From Brucellaceae bacterium (GTDB taxonomy: Bacteria > Pseudomonadota > Alphaproteobacteria > Rhizobiales > Rhizobiaceae): 64,000 nt of DNA. Positions within the stretch are counted from its first letter, which is position 1; the number at the start of each line of letters is the position of its first letter. Position numbers and translations under genes: made by a program. The notes beneath the pieces were generated by a model that worked only from the letters and a program-made list of their open reading frames with translations, ran no database searches and was not told the DNA's origin. The stretch spans positions 49,550 to 113,549 of the forward strand of contig JACKJV010000011.1 in the NCBI GenBank assembly GCA_020637775.1, given 5' to 3'. Below are positions 7,919-16,662 of this stretch, in pieces.

Positions 7919-8835
7919 GCGAGGACGCGCTTGCCACCATCCTGATCGCCATGCTGGGCGGCGCCATCCGGGTTTCGACGCCGTTCATGTTCGTGGCGCT
8001 GGGCGAAACGCTGACGGAGAAGTCGGGGCGCATCAACCTGGGGCTGGAGGGCACGCTCGTACTTGGCGCCATGGTCGCCTATGCGCTGTCCTACCAGACC
8101 GGATCGCCCTGGCTGGGCGTACTGGCGGCCGGAGTGTCGGGCATTTTCCTGGGCATCATGCATGGCGCCATCTGCAGCCTGCCACGGGTCAATGACATTG
8201 CCGTCGGCATTGCCATGATGAGTTTCGGCACCGGCGTCGCCTTCTTTTTCGGCAAACCGTATATCCAGCCTTCGGCGCCGCGCCTGGAGGCCCTGCCGCT
8301 GGGCGGCTGGTCATCGAACCCGGCGCTGGAAAAGGCGCTGGAGATCAACCCGCTGTTCTTCATCGGCATCGGTGTGGCGGTCGCCATGTGGTGGGCGCTG
8401 GGCAATACCCGCTGGGGGCTGATCCTGCGCATGACCGGCGACAGCGAACCGGCGGCGCGCGCCATGGGCGTCAACCCGGTCGCGGTGCGGGTGATGGCGA
8501 CCGGACTTGGCGGCTTCCTGGCCGGAGCGGGCGGGGCCTTCCTGTCGCTGTCCTATCCCGGTTCGTGGAACGAGGGCCTGTCATCGGGCCAGGGGCTGAT
8601 GGCGGTGGCGCTGGTCATCTTCGCGCGCTGGAACCCGATCCGCTGCATTCTCGCCGCGCTGCTGTTCGGGGCGGCGGGCGCCATCGGTCCGGCCCTTCAG
8701 TCGGTGGGCATCAGCCAGGGCTACTACTTCTTCAACGCCGCTCCCTACATCCTCACCCTTTTCATCATGATCGCCACGGCGCGTTCCAACGCGGCGGCGC
8801 GGGCCGCGCCGGGCGAATTGTCCATCGTCAAATAG
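7915..8835 (+). CDS. ABC transporter permease, BMP/nucleoside importer, subunit 2
   Basis: A 306-residue BPD_transp_2 permease of the shorter partner type. The N-terminal INLGLEGTLVLGAM segment is diagnostic of this subunit, and GDSEPAARAMGVNPVAVRVMATGLGGFLAGAGGAFLS is the coupling loop. It forms a heterodimer with the preceding permease; ATGA overlap implies translational coupling. A formamidase gene follows after 10 bases, placing importer and hydrolase in one transcript. Confidence 0.88.
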   Translation: MSEDALATILIAMLGGAIRVSTPFMFVALGETLTEKSGRINLGLEGTLVLGAMVAYALSYQTGSPWLGVLAAGVSGIFLGIMHGAICSLPRVNDIAVGIAMMSFGTGVAFFFGKPYIQPSAPRLEALPLGGWSSNPALEKALEINPLFFIGIGVAVAMWWALGNTRWGLILRMTGDSEPAARAMGVNPVAVRVMATGLGGFLAGAGGAFLSLSYPGSWNEGLSSGQGLMAVALVIFARWNPIRCILAALLFGAAGAIGPALQSVGISQGYYFFNAAPYILTLFIMIATARSNAAARAAPGELSIVK

Positions 8836-8845
8836 GAGGCAAGCC

Positions 8846-9862
8846 ATGAGTGCGCTCGGCGGACTGAACAAGACACCCAACGGCGTGGTGATCGGGCTGG
8901 TGCAATTGCAGCTTCCCGTCGTCGAGACGCCGGCGGATCTGAAGGCGCAGACCGACAGGATCGTTGCCATGGTCGCCAAGGCGCGGCGCAACATGGGCAC
9001 GATGGACCTCGTGGTCTTTCCCGAATACGCTCTGCACGGCCTGTCCATGGATACCAATCCCGACATCATGTGCGCGCTGGACGGGCCGGAAGTGGCGGCC
9101 TTCAAGCAGGCCTGCAAGGACAATGCGATCTGGGGCTGTTTCTCCATCATGGAGTACAATCCGGACGGCAATCCGTACAATTCCGGTCTCGTGATCGACG
9201 ACCAGGGAGACTTGACGCTCTATTACCGCAAGCTCCATCCCTGGGTGCCGGTGGAGCCGTGGGAGCCGGGCGATCTGGGCATTCCGGTCATCGACGGGCC
9301 GAAGGGGGCGAAGCTCGCCCTCATCATCTGCCATGACGGCATGTTCCCGGAGATGGCGCGCGAATGCGCCTACAAGGGTGCCGAGATCATGTTGCGCACG
9401 GCCGGCTATACCGCGCCGATCCGCGAGTCGTGGCGGTTCACCAACCAGGCCAATGCCTTCCAGAACCTGATGGTCACGGCCAATGTCTGCATGTGCGGTT
9501 CGGACGGCACGTTCGATTCCATGGGCGAGGGGATGATCGTCAATTTCGACGGCACAGTCATCGCACATGGCACGACGGGGCGGGCCGACGAGATCATCAC
9601 GGCGGAGGTGCGCCCGGACCTGGTGCGCGAGGCACGCAAGCACTGGGGCGTGGAAAACAACATCTACCAGCTCGGCCATCGCGGCTACACGGCCGTGCTC
9701 GGCGGGGCACAGGACTGCCCCTACACGTTCATGCAGGACATGGTGGCGGGCCGCTACCGGCTGCCCTGGGAAGACGAGGTCGTGGTCACCGACGGGACGC
9801 CGAGCGGATTTGCGCGCCCGACACGCAAATATGGCCAAAGCGCGAAACAGGCGGCGGAGTAA
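8846..9862 (+). CDS. amiF: Formamidase (AmiF-type, nitrilase superfamily)
   Basis: A 338-residue nitrilase-fold amidase. The catalytic triad is readable: Glu60 in [11 protein letters not shown], Lys129 in LYYRKLHPW, and Cys162 in [10 protein letters not shown]. Segments such as [36 protein letters not shown] and [15 protein letters not shown] closely follow my recollection of Helicobacter AmiF, which hydrolyses formamide to formate and ammonia, so formamidase is preferred over the aliphatic amidase AmiE. AGGAGG at 8832 precedes the ATG. Being inside the importer operon suggests that formamide or a formylated ureide arises in the pathway. Confidence 0.88.
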   Translation: MSALGGLNKTPNGVVIGLVQLQLPVVETPADLKAQTDRIVAMVAKARRNMGTMDLVVFPEYALHGLSMDTNPDIMCALDGPEVAAFKQACKDNAIWGCFSIMEYNPDGNPYNSGLVIDDQGDLTLYYRKLHPWVPVEPWEPGDLGIPVIDGPKGAKLALIICHDGMFPEMARECAYKGAEIMLRTAGYTAPIRESWRFTNQANAFQNLMVTANVCMCGSDGTFDSMGEGMIVNFDGTVIAHGTTGRADEIITAEVRPDLVREARKHWGVENNIYQLGHRGYTAVLGGAQDCPYTFMQDMVAGRYRLPWEDEVVVTDGTPSGFARPTRKYGQSAKQAAE

Positions 9863-9867
9863 ACCCC

Positions 9868-10581
9868 ATGGATGCCATCGTTGAGACGGAAGCGAAGCCC
9901 GGCCCGGTCAAGGCCGATCCCTATGGCTGGCCCTATGACGGCGATCTCAGGCCGGAAAACACCGCGCTTGTCATCATCGACATGCAGACCGATTTCTGCG
10001 GCAAGGGCGGCTATGTCGATGCCATGGGCTATGACCTGTCGCTGACGCGCGCGCCGATCGAGCCGATCCGGCGCGTGCTGGCGGCGATGCGGGCCAAGGG
10101 CTTCACCATCATCCACACCCGCGAAGGGCACCGGCCGGACCTTTCCGACCTGCCGGCCAACAAGCGCTGGCGCTCGCGGCGCATCGGCGCGGGCATCGGC
10201 GACCCCGGGCCCTGCGGCAAGATCCTGGTACGCGGCGAGCCGGGCTGGGAGATCATCCCGGAACTGGCGCCGCAAGCCGGCGAGCCGGTCATCGACAAGC
10301 CGGGCAAGGGCTCGTTCTGCGCCACGGACCTGGAAATGCTGCTGCGGACGCGCGGCATCCGCAACATCGTGCTCACCGGCATCACCACCGATGTCTGCGT
10401 TCACACCACCATGCGCGAGGCCAATGACCGTGGCTTCGAATGCCTGCTGCTGGAGGATTGTTGCGGCGCCACCAAGCTCGAAAACCACCTGGCCGCCATC
10501 GACATGGTGAAGATGCAGGGCGGCGTGTTCGGCGCGGTTGCCACCAGCGCGGACCTGCTGGACGTATTGGAGGCCTTGTGA
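9868..10581 (+). CDS. biuH: Biuret amidohydrolase (isochorismatase-like cysteine hydrolase)
   Basis: A 237-residue cysteine hydrolase. The triad Asp38 ([10 protein letters not shown]), Lys144 ([10 protein letters not shown]) and Cys177 ([10 protein letters not shown]) sits two residues later than the D36/K142/C175 I recall for Rhizobium leguminosarum BiuH. Long stretches such as [32 protein letters not shown] and [10 protein letters not shown] match that enzyme as I remember it. BiuH converts biuret to allophanate and ammonia; allophanate hydrolase is encoded at 14648. The stop codon overlaps the ATPase start by one base. Confidence 0.85.
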   Translation: MDAIVETEAKPGPVKADPYGWPYDGDLRPENTALVIIDMQTDFCGKGGYVDAMGYDLSLTRAPIEPIRRVLAAMRAKGFTIIHTREGHRPDLSDLPANKRWRSRRIGAGIGDPGPCGKILVRGEPGWEIIPELAPQAGEPVIDKPGKGSFCATDLEMLLRTRGIRNIVLTGITTDVCVHTTMREANDRGFECLLLEDCCGATKLENHLAAIDMVKMQGGVFGAVATSADLLDVLEAL

Positions 10582-12146
10582 TGGATGCGCAGGTGGCTCC
10601 CGTATCCGCCGGCGCGGCGACAGGTGCCGCGCCGGCTAAGCGCGGTTTCGGCCTGGAAACCGTCGGCATGACCAAGGTGTTCGGATCCCTGACCGCTCTG
10701 GACGATGTCTCGATCCGCATCGAGCCGGGGGAATTTCACGCGCTTCTTGGCGAGAACGGCGCGGGCAAGTCCACGCTCGTCAAGTGCATCATGGGCTTCT
10801 ACCAGCCGACGCGCGGGCAATTGCTGGTCAACGGGCAGGAGACGGTGATCCGCTCGCCCCATGACGCGCGCGCCAGTGGCATCGGCATGGTCTACCAGCA
10901 TTTCACGCTCGTGCCCTGCCTGACGGCTGCGGAAAACATGGTGATCTCGCGGGCCGACGTTCCCGCCATCATCGACTGGACGAAGGAGCGGCAGGCGCTG
11001 GACGCCTTCATGGAGCGCATGCCGTTCCGCGTGCCGCTGGACGAGCCGGTGTCCGGACTGTCGGCGGGCGAGAAGCAGAAGCTGGAAATCCTCAAGCAGC
11101 TCTATCTCGACCAGCATTTCCTGATCCTGGACGAGCCGACATCGGTGCTGACGCCGGGCGAGGCCGACGAGGTGCTGGGCCTGCTGCACGACATGGCGCG
11201 CGCCGGCGACATCACGGTGCTGATGATCACGCACAAGTTCCGCGAGGTGAATGCCTTTGCAGACCGGTTCTCGGTGCTGCGGCGCGGTGCCTATGTGGGC
11301 GGCGGCACGGTGGGCGAGGTTTCCACGGACGAGATGTCGCGGATGATGATCGGCGAGACCGAGATCCGCAAGAGCGCGGCGCGGGTGGCCGATGTGCAGA
11401 GCGGCACGCTGCTGGAACTGGCCGGCCTGTTCGTCGACGACAACGAGGGACTGCCGGCGGTGGAGGCGGTCAGCCTGAAAATCCGCGGTGGCGAGATTCT
11501 CGGTATCGCGGGTGTTTCAGGCAATGGGCAATCGGAACTGGTGGAAGGCATTTCCGGCCAGCGGCCGCTGAAGGACGGGCGTATCTTCATCAATGGCAAG
11601 CCGTTCGAATCGCGGCGTGCCGATTTCGACCGGTTCAAGGTGTTCGGCCTGCCGGAAGAGCCGTTGCGCAACGCCGCCGTGCGGCGCATGAGCGTGGCCG
11701 AGAACATCGCCTTCCGTTCCTTCGACAAGCCGCCGCTGGCCAGCCTCGGATGGTGGCTGAAGCCCCATGCCATGCGCGACAAGGCCGCCGGACTGATCGC
11801 GCGCTACCGGGTCAAGACGCCGTCGCCGGAAACGCCGATCGAGAACCTGTCGGGCGGCAATGTGCAACGGGCCGTGCTGGCGCGGGAACTGTCGGGCGAT
11901 GTCGAGGTGCTGATCGTCGCCAATCCGTGTTTCGGGCTCGATTTCGCCTCGGTCGCCGAAATTCGCGCCCAGATCATCGACCAGCGCAACCGGGGCGCGG
12001 CAGTCCTGCTGGTCTCCGAGGATCTCGACGAGATCCTGGAACTGTCAGACCGGGTGGCGGTGATGTCGGAGGGGCGGATCACCCACGTCGCGCCCATCGG
12101 CGAGACCGACCGCAACACCATTGGCGCGCACATGGCGGGGCATTGA
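10581..12146 (+). CDS. ABC transporter ATP-binding protein with two ATPase domains (BMP/nucleoside importer)
   Basis: A 521-residue tandem ATPase. Domain 1 has Walker [10 protein letters not shown], signature [12 protein letters not shown] and Walker [12 protein letters not shown]. Domain 2 has the altered Walker [14 protein letters not shown] and signature [15 protein letters not shown], as usual for the RbsA/NupA group; its Walker B region ([12 protein letters not shown]) also lacks the usual acidic residue. It completes the importer whose binding protein and permeases are at 5614-8835; amiF and biuH are inserted between permeases and ATPase. It starts within the biuH stop (TGATG). Confidence 0.9.
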   Translation: MDAQVAPVSAGAATGAAPAKRGFGLETVGMTKVFGSLTALDDVSIRIEPGEFHALLGENGAGKSTLVKCIMGFYQPTRGQLLVNGQETVIRSPHDARASGIGMVYQHFTLVPCLTAAENMVISRADVPAIIDWTKERQALDAFMERMPFRVPLDEPVSGLSAGEKQKLEILKQLYLDQHFLILDEPTSVLTPGEADEVLGLLHDMARAGDITVLMITHKFREVNAFADRFSVLRRGAYVGGGTVGEVSTDEMSRMMIGETEIRKSAARVADVQSGTLLELAGLFVDDNEGLPAVEAVSLKIRGGEILGIAGVSGNGQSELVEGISGQRPLKDGRIFINGKPFESRRADFDRFKVFGLPEEPLRNAAVRRMSVAENIAFRSFDKPPLASLGWWLKPHAMRDKAAGLIARYRVKTPSPETPIENLSGGNVQRAVLARELSGDVEVLIVANPCFGLDFASVAEIRAQIIDQRNRGAAVLLVSEDLDEILELSDRVAVMSEGRITHVAPIGETDRNTIGAHMAGH

Positions 12147-12147
12147 G

Positions 12148-12828
12148 ATGATCGCAGTCAGGGCGGACCCCTATGATTATTCTTTCGATCCCGCGCATGT
12201 GGCGCTGGTGGTCATCGACATGCAGCGCGATTTCATCGAGCCGGGGGGCTTCGGCGAAGCGCTCGGCAATGACGTGTCGCGCCTGTCGGCCATCATTCCC
12301 GCCACGGCGCGGCTGATCGGGCTGTTCCGGGCAAAGGGCTGGCCGGTGATCCACACGCGCGAAGCCCACCGGCCCGACCTTTCCGATTGCCCGCCCTCCA
12401 AGATCGCGCGCGGCGATGCGCCGGTGAAGATCGGCGAGGAAGGTCCGATGGGCCGGCTGCTGGTCGCCGGTGAACCCGGCAATGCGATCGTTGCCGACCT
12501 TGCGCCGCTTGCCGGCGAACTGGCGATCGACAAGCCGGGCAAGGGCATGTTCTGGGCGACCGGCCTGCACGAGACGCTTCAGGCTAGGGGCATCACGCAT
12601 CTGGTCCTTGCGGGCGTGACGACCGAGGTCTGCGTGCAGACATCGATGCGCGAGGCCAATGACCGGGGCTATGAGTGCCTGCTGATCAGCGATGCCACGG
12701 AAAGCTATTTCCCGGCGTTCAAGGCGGCAGCGATCGCCATGATCACGGCACAGGGCGGGATTGTGGGCTGGGTGGCGGCCCTTGAAGACCTCGAAGACGC
12801 ATTGACAAAAGGAATGGCGAATGAGTGA
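12148..12828 (+). CDS. Isochorismatase-like cysteine hydrolase, second copy (possible triuret hydrolase)
   Basis: A 226-residue relative of the biuret hydrolase at 9868, with triad Asp24 ([10 protein letters not shown]), Lys129 ([10 protein letters not shown]) and Cys162 ([10 protein letters not shown]). It shares [13 protein letters not shown] and [14 protein letters not shown] with biuH but lacks the FCGKGGYVD and DPGPCGKIL segments, so the substrate pocket differs. A triuret hydrolase (TrtA) from the same fold and from biuret loci has been described; that, or an N-carbamoyl amide hydrolase, are the leading options. It starts one base after the ATPase stop and overlaps the next gene by 8 bases. 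Confidence 0.75.
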   Translation: MIAVRADPYDYSFDPAHVALVVIDMQRDFIEPGGFGEALGNDVSRLSAIIPATARLIGLFRAKGWPVIHTREAHRPDLSDCPPSKIARGDAPVKIGEEGPMGRLLVAGEPGNAIVADLAPLAGELAIDKPGKGMFWATGLHETLQARGITHLVLAGVTTEVCVQTSMREANDRGYECLLISDATESYFPAFKAAAIAMITAQGGIVGWVAALEDLEDALTKGMANE

Positions 12829-13591
12829 GAAGACGGGCCGCTGGGCCGGGCGCAACAGCGACAAGGATGCCGTGCGCGGCGCGGTATGGGACGCGCTGGA
12901 AGACGGCGGCATGGCCATGGGTCCGACCTGGAGCCACATTCCCAATTTCATCGGTGCCGACATGGCAGCCTGGCGGCTGGCGCAGACGGAGGCATGGAAA
13001 CGCGCGAAGGTGGTGAAATGCAATCCCGATCCGCCGCAGATCCCCATCCGGCTGCGCGCGCTCTACGAGGGCAAGATGCTCTATGCGCCGGTGCCTTACC
13101 TGACCAGGGAGTTTCCCTATCTGCGCATCGACCCGGCCAGGCTGAAGGAAAAGGGCGTTTCCTTCGAACTGGCGGCCACGTCCGAAGGCTACATGATGCA
13201 TGGAGAGCGGATCGGCTTCGAGGATGTCGCGCCGATCGACTTCGCCGTCGTCGGCTCGGTGGCGGTCAGCCGCTCGGGCGGACGCACCGGCAAGGGGGCA
13301 GGGTTCGCGGACTTGGAAACCGGCATCTTCCGCGAACTGGGGATCATCGGGTCGCAGACGCCGATGGCGACCACGGTGCATTCCTCGCAACTGGTGCCCG
13401 ATGAGAAAGTGTTCATGATGGCCCATGACAGCCCGCTCGACTTCGTGGCCACGGAAGCCGAACTGATCGTGACCGGCAATGACGCGCCTCGGCCTTCCGG
13501 CGTGGCCTGGGATTTCGTGCAGGAGGACCAGTTCGAGCAGATCCCCTTCCTGCGCGCGCTGCGCGAACGCATGGAGGCGCGGCAGGCATGA
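12821..13591 (+). CDS. 5-formyltetrahydrofolate cyclo-ligase-like protein
   Basis: A 256-residue protein of the 5-FTHF cyclo-ligase/NagB-RpiA-like fold. [15 protein letters not shown] is its version of the ATP/folate-binding GRLGxGxGYYD motif, and PEY-like catalytic surroundings are replaced, so it is a paralogue rather than the housekeeping FAU1/YgfA enzyme. It is longer than the usual 180-200 residues. Located between two ureide hydrolase genes and with formamidase in the same operon, it may handle a formyl or one-carbon by-product; its reaction is unproven. It overlaps both neighbours (8 and 4 bases). Confidence 0.7.
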   Translation: MSEKTGRWAGRNSDKDAVRGAVWDALEDGGMAMGPTWSHIPNFIGADMAAWRLAQTEAWKRAKVVKCNPDPPQIPIRLRALYEGKMLYAPVPYLTREFPYLRIDPARLKEKGVSFELAATSEGYMMHGERIGFEDVAPIDFAVVGSVAVSRSGGRTGKGAGFADLETGIFRELGIIGSQTPMATTVHSSQLVPDEKVFMMAHDSPLDFVATEAELIVTGNDAPRPSGVAWDFVQEDQFEQIPFLRALRERMEARQA

Positions 13592-13971
13592 TCGTCAACG
13601 ATCCGGCCACGCTGGCGGAAGTGACCACGGTCTTCCGGCGCTACGAGGCAGCCTTCATCGCCAATGACATGGCGGGAATGGACGCGCTGTTCTGGCAGGA
13701 TGAGCGGGTGGTGCGCTACGGCATTGCGGAGCAGCAGCATGGTGCGGCGGAAGTTGCGGCCTTCCGCCGTACACAACCGTCCGATGACCTTGAACGCGAT
13801 CTGGCGCGCACGGTCATCACCACCTTCGGGACGGATTTCGCCACCGCCTCGACGCTGTTCTACCGCGCCAGTGCGCCGGGGCTTGTCGGGCGGCAGATGC
13901 AGACATGGGTGCGGATGGAAGACGGTTGGCGTGTCGTCGCCGCCCATGTCAGTATCATCGCCGAACCCTGA
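13588..13971 (+). CDS. AtzH/HpxZ-like protein (DUF3225, NTF2-like fold)
   Basis: A 127-residue SnoaL/NTF2-like protein: EVTTVFRRYEAAFIANDMAGMDALFWQDERVVRYGIAEQQHG at the N-terminus and QMQTWVRMEDGWRVVAAHVS at the end match the AtzH/HpxZ family. AtzH is encoded in the cyanuric acid operon with AtzE-AtzG and AtzF and has been reported to act on 1,3-dicarboxyurea; HpxZ accompanies oxalurate catabolism. No atzE or atzG is seen here, so it may act on a carboxylated ureide leaving the biuret/triuret steps. It overlaps its upstream neighbour by 4 bases. Confidence 0.8.
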   Translation: MIVNDPATLAEVTTVFRRYEAAFIANDMAGMDALFWQDERVVRYGIAEQQHGAAEVAAFRRTQPSDDLERDLARTVITTFGTDFATASTLFYRASAPGLVGRQMQTWVRMEDGWRVVAAHVSIIAEP

Positions 13972-13997
13972 CCGATTCCGCCAAGCGTGACACCCTC

Positions 13998-14687
13998 TTG
14001 AAGCGATCCGACAGCCGTACCTGCGCCGACCTGATCCGGCTGGAACTGGCCCGGCGCATCGTCGGCGGCCTCATTCCGCCCGGCACCTCACTGGATGAAG
14101 GCGGGCTGGCGGCCGAATTCGGCGTATCGCGCACACCGGTGCGTGAGGCGCTGCGCCAGCTCGCCTCCTCGGGCCTCGTTCGGCAGCGGGCGCATTGCAA
14201 GGCGCTGGTGACAAAGCCGGACGATGAGGAACTGCACGGCATGTTCGCGGTGATGGGGCATCTGGAAGCGCTGTGCGCACGGTTGTGCGCCGCCACCATG
14301 ACGCCTGCGGAACGGCGGGCGCTGGAAGCGCTTCACCTGCGCATGGAGGCGATGGTGCAGGCCGGAGACACGGCAGGCTACACATCCGCCAACGAGGAAT
14401 TTCACGGTGCCATCTACCATGGCACGCGCAACGCCTATCTGGCGGAACTGACCTTTGCCACCCGCCTTCGCGTGCAGCCGTTCCGCCGCGCCCAGTTTTC
14501 CACGCTCGGCCGGCTTGCCGCCTCGCATGGCGAACATACGGCCATCGTGAACGCCATCCTGCGTGGTGCGTCGGATGCTGCGGAGAAGGCGATGGCCGCG
14601 CATATCGGCCATGTGGAAAATGCCTGGCACCGTTTCGAGGATCGTGCTCAGGCAGGCGCCGCGCAGAAAGCCCTCCAGGAGCCGTAG
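13998..14687 (+). CDS. GntR-family transcriptional regulator (FadR/FCD subfamily)
   Basis: A 229-residue regulator. The winged helix (RIVGGLIPPGTSLDEGGLAAEFGVSRTPVREALRQLASSGLV) is followed by an all-helical FCD ligand domain with the metal-type His residues (EEFHGAIYHG, SHGEHTAIV). I prefer the TTG at 13998 (LKRSDSRTCADL); an in-frame ATG at 13905 lies inside the upstream gene. It ends the ureide operon and runs 40 bases into the 3' end of convergent atzF, so it likely controls this locus in response to a pathway intermediate. Confidence 0.85.
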   Translation: MKRSDSRTCADLIRLELARRIVGGLIPPGTSLDEGGLAAEFGVSRTPVREALRQLASSGLVRQRAHCKALVTKPDDEELHGMFAVMGHLEALCARLCAATMTPAERRALEALHLRMEAMVQAGDTAGYTSANEEFHGAIYHGTRNAYLAELTFATRLRVQPFRRAQFSTLGRLAASHGEHTAIVNAILRGASDAAEKAMAAHIGHVENAWHRFEDRAQAGAAQKALQEP

Positions 14688-16393
14688 CCGGATATGTCGC
14701 GCGCGCCGCGCACCGCTTCGGCTTCGACGAGGAAGCCCTTGGCCGTGCCGCCATCCGTCAGGCACAGGGTGCCGATGCCGAGCGGGGCGGGAATGGCGGC
14801 GACAAAGCTGCCGAATGCCGCTTCATCCAGCGACCAGAGTTCCACGGCGATCGGTTCGCCCTCGCCTTGGGCAACGCGCAGGAGGCCCGGCTTGGGCGGC
14901 GTCGTGCCGGCCAGCGCGTAGAGCCGGTAATCGGGCGTCGTCCGTGTTGCCGCGAGAAGGGAGGCGCCGCGCGTGGTCAGTTCGTGGTTGAGCGGCATGC
15001 CTGAGAGATGCGCGCCGACGACGGCCAGGGTGACCTTGCCGGGTTCCGCGACCGGGAACCGGTCCTCGCGCCGGCCGGTTTCCAGCATGTCGGCCATGCC
15101 GGCAAGCCTGGCATCGCTGCCAGCCGGGGCGATCAGCGTCAGCGAGGAAGGCAGGCCATCATCACGGCGGCCGACAGGCACGGAGAAGGCTGCGAGATCG
15201 AGCAGGTTCACGAAATTGGTATAGGTGCCGAGGTTGGAATTGAGCGTCACCGGATCGGCGAGCACTTCCTCCACCGTGTAAACGGTGGGAATGGACGGGA
15301 CGGCGAGACAATCGAGGCTGGCCAGCACCGGTTCCAGCGCCCGCTTCATGTCGGCCAGCCGGTAGAAGGCATCGAAGGCGGCAACGGCATCGAACTTGGC
15401 GGCGCCTGAGATGATGCCCCGTGTCACCGGATGGAGGGCTTGCGGGTCGGTCCCGATCAACGTCCTGACGGCGTGGTAGCGCTCGGCAACCCAGGGGCCT
15501 TCATAGAGCAGGCGGGCCACGGCGAAGAATGGCTCGAAGTCGATCTCGGCAATGGTTGCGCCGAAACCGGCAAGGGTTTCGAGATCGCGTTCATAGGCCT
15601 CACTGGCCTGGCTGTCGCCGAAGAACTGCCGCTGCGCCTTGAGCGGAACACCGACCGAGAAATGCGGCGGGACAGGCATGACATTGGCCGGCGGCAGCTT
15701 GCGCGACAGGAAATCCGCCGGGTCGTAGCCTTGCGCCGCTGCCGCCGCCTGGGCCGCGTCTGCCGATTTCGCGGCGAAGACGGAGATGGTGTCGAGCGTG
15801 CGGCAGGCCGGTACCATGCCGGTGGCAGACAGCAGGCCGAGGCTCGGCTTCAGCCCGGCAATGCCATTGAGCGCGGCCGGCACCCGGCCGGAACCTGCCG
15901 TATCGGTGCCGAGCGCGAATGCGACGATGCCTGCCCCCACGGCCACGGCGGAGCCGGAGGACGAACCACCGGGCACGAGCGCCGGGTCCAGCGAATTGCG
16001 CGGCACGCCGTAGGGTGAGCGGACCCCGACAAGGCCGGTGGCAAACTGGTCGAGATTTGTCTTTCCGATGCAGATCGCACCGGCCGCTTCCAGCCGTGCG
16101 ACCGCGAATGCGGACCTTTGCGCCCGGTAGGCAAAGGCCGGACAGGCGGCGGTGGTCTCCATGCCGGCCACGTCGATATTGTCCTTCACGGCGAAGGGCA
16201 GGCCATAGAGCGGCTTGCCCGCCGGCCCAGCCTCCATCAGCGCCCTTGCCTCGGCCAAGGCCGCGTCCAGTGGCTTCATCGAGATGAACATGGCAGGGTC
16301 GCGGTGGTGTTCCGCTGCGGCATAGGCGGCCTGTACCGCCTCGTCGGGAGCCATGGCGCGCCAGTAGGCGTAGGGTCTTGCTGTCGGGTTCAT
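14648..16393 (-). CDS. atzF: Allophanate hydrolase
   Basis: A 581-residue two-domain protein. The amidase-signature domain shows Lys70 (FAVKDNIDVAG), the cis-Ser region at 144-146 (PGGSSSGSA) and the nucleophile Ser168 (LGTDTAGSGRVPA). The C-terminal domain (LNHELTTRGASLLAATRTTPDYRLYAL to FGSFVAAIPAPLGIGTLCL) is the decarboxylating domain of AtzF, absent from ordinary amidases. The two domains convert allophanate to CO2 and ammonia. Start 16393 has GGAG 6 bases upstream; an in-frame ATG at 16405 has no ribosome site. It supplies the last step after biuret hydrolase. Confidence 0.92.
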   Translation of the reverse strand: MNPTARPYAYWRAMAPDEAVQAAYAAAEHHRDPAMFISMKPLDAALAEARALMEAGPAGKPLYGLPFAVKDNIDVAGMETTAACPAFAYRAQRSAFAVARLEAAGAICIGKTNLDQFATGLVGVRSPYGVPRNSLDPALVPGGSSSGSAVAVGAGIVAFALGTDTAGSGRVPAALNGIAGLKPSLGLLSATGMVPACRTLDTISVFAAKSADAAQAAAAAQGYDPADFLSRKLPPANVMPVPPHFSVGVPLKAQRQFFGDSQASEAYERDLETLAGFGATIAEIDFEPFFAVARLLYEGPWVAERYHAVRTLIGTDPQALHPVTRGIISGAAKFDAVAAFDAFYRLADMKRALEPVLASLDCLAVPSIPTVYTVEEVLADPVTLNSNLGTYTNFVNLLDLAAFSVPVGRRDDGLPSSLTLIAPAGSDARLAGMADMLETGRREDRFPVAEPGKVTLAVVGAHLSGMPLNHELTTRGASLLAATRTTPDYRLYALAGTTPPKPGLLRVAQGEGEPIAVELWSLDEAAFGSFVAAIPAPLGIGTLCLTDGGTAKGFLVEAEAVRGARDISGYGSWRAFCAAPA

Positions 16394-16430
16394 CTGATGC
16401 TCCATGCATGAAAAAGCGGCACTGAAAGTC

Positions 16431-16446
16431 GAATTGTATGCAATTC
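16431..16446. promoter_or_regulatory. Operator-like palindrome in the atzF leader (GntR candidate)
   Basis: A perfect inverted repeat GAATTG-TATG-CAATTC, 38 bases upstream of the atzF start and downstream of its sigma-54 site. FCD-type GntR proteins often bind TTGTATACAA-like palindromes, and such a regulator is encoded next to atzF. Confidence 0.5.
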
Positions 16447-16588
16447 AGCGCTGCCGTCCGTGCTCGCGACCAGGTCGCGCGGCGCCGCTCTCCGGCTAAC
16501 GTTCTGATAATCCTTGGTTTTTCGCGCCGTTGTTGGCGGTGTCATCGTTTTCAACGTGTCCATCCCTGCTGTCTCTTCACCAGAATGC

Positions 16589-16604
16589 AGCAAGCGCCAT
16601 GCCA
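16589..16604 (-). promoter_or_regulatory. Sigma-54 promoter of atzF
   Basis: On the minus strand the site reads TGGCATGGCGCTTGCT, identical over all 16 bases to the promoter at 5517-5532. Transcription would start near 16578, leaving a leader of about 185 bases that carries the palindrome at 16431-16446. Confidence 0.7.
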
Positions 16605-16662
16605 GTTGGCTCGATGATCTCGGGACGGGATGCTCCGCCGCCCTGTCGCTGTTCCGCGCGCC

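Noticed and set aside
13905-13997. An upstream ATG extending the GntR regulator by 31 residues
   Set aside because: The extension lies within the AtzH-like gene and is not regulator-like; the TTG at 13998 begins the family sequence.
16390-16593. A small minus-strand frame before atzF as a possible AtzG-like gene
   Set aside because: It lacks AtzG-like sequence and a convincing ribosome site, and contains the operator-like palindrome, so a leader is more likely.
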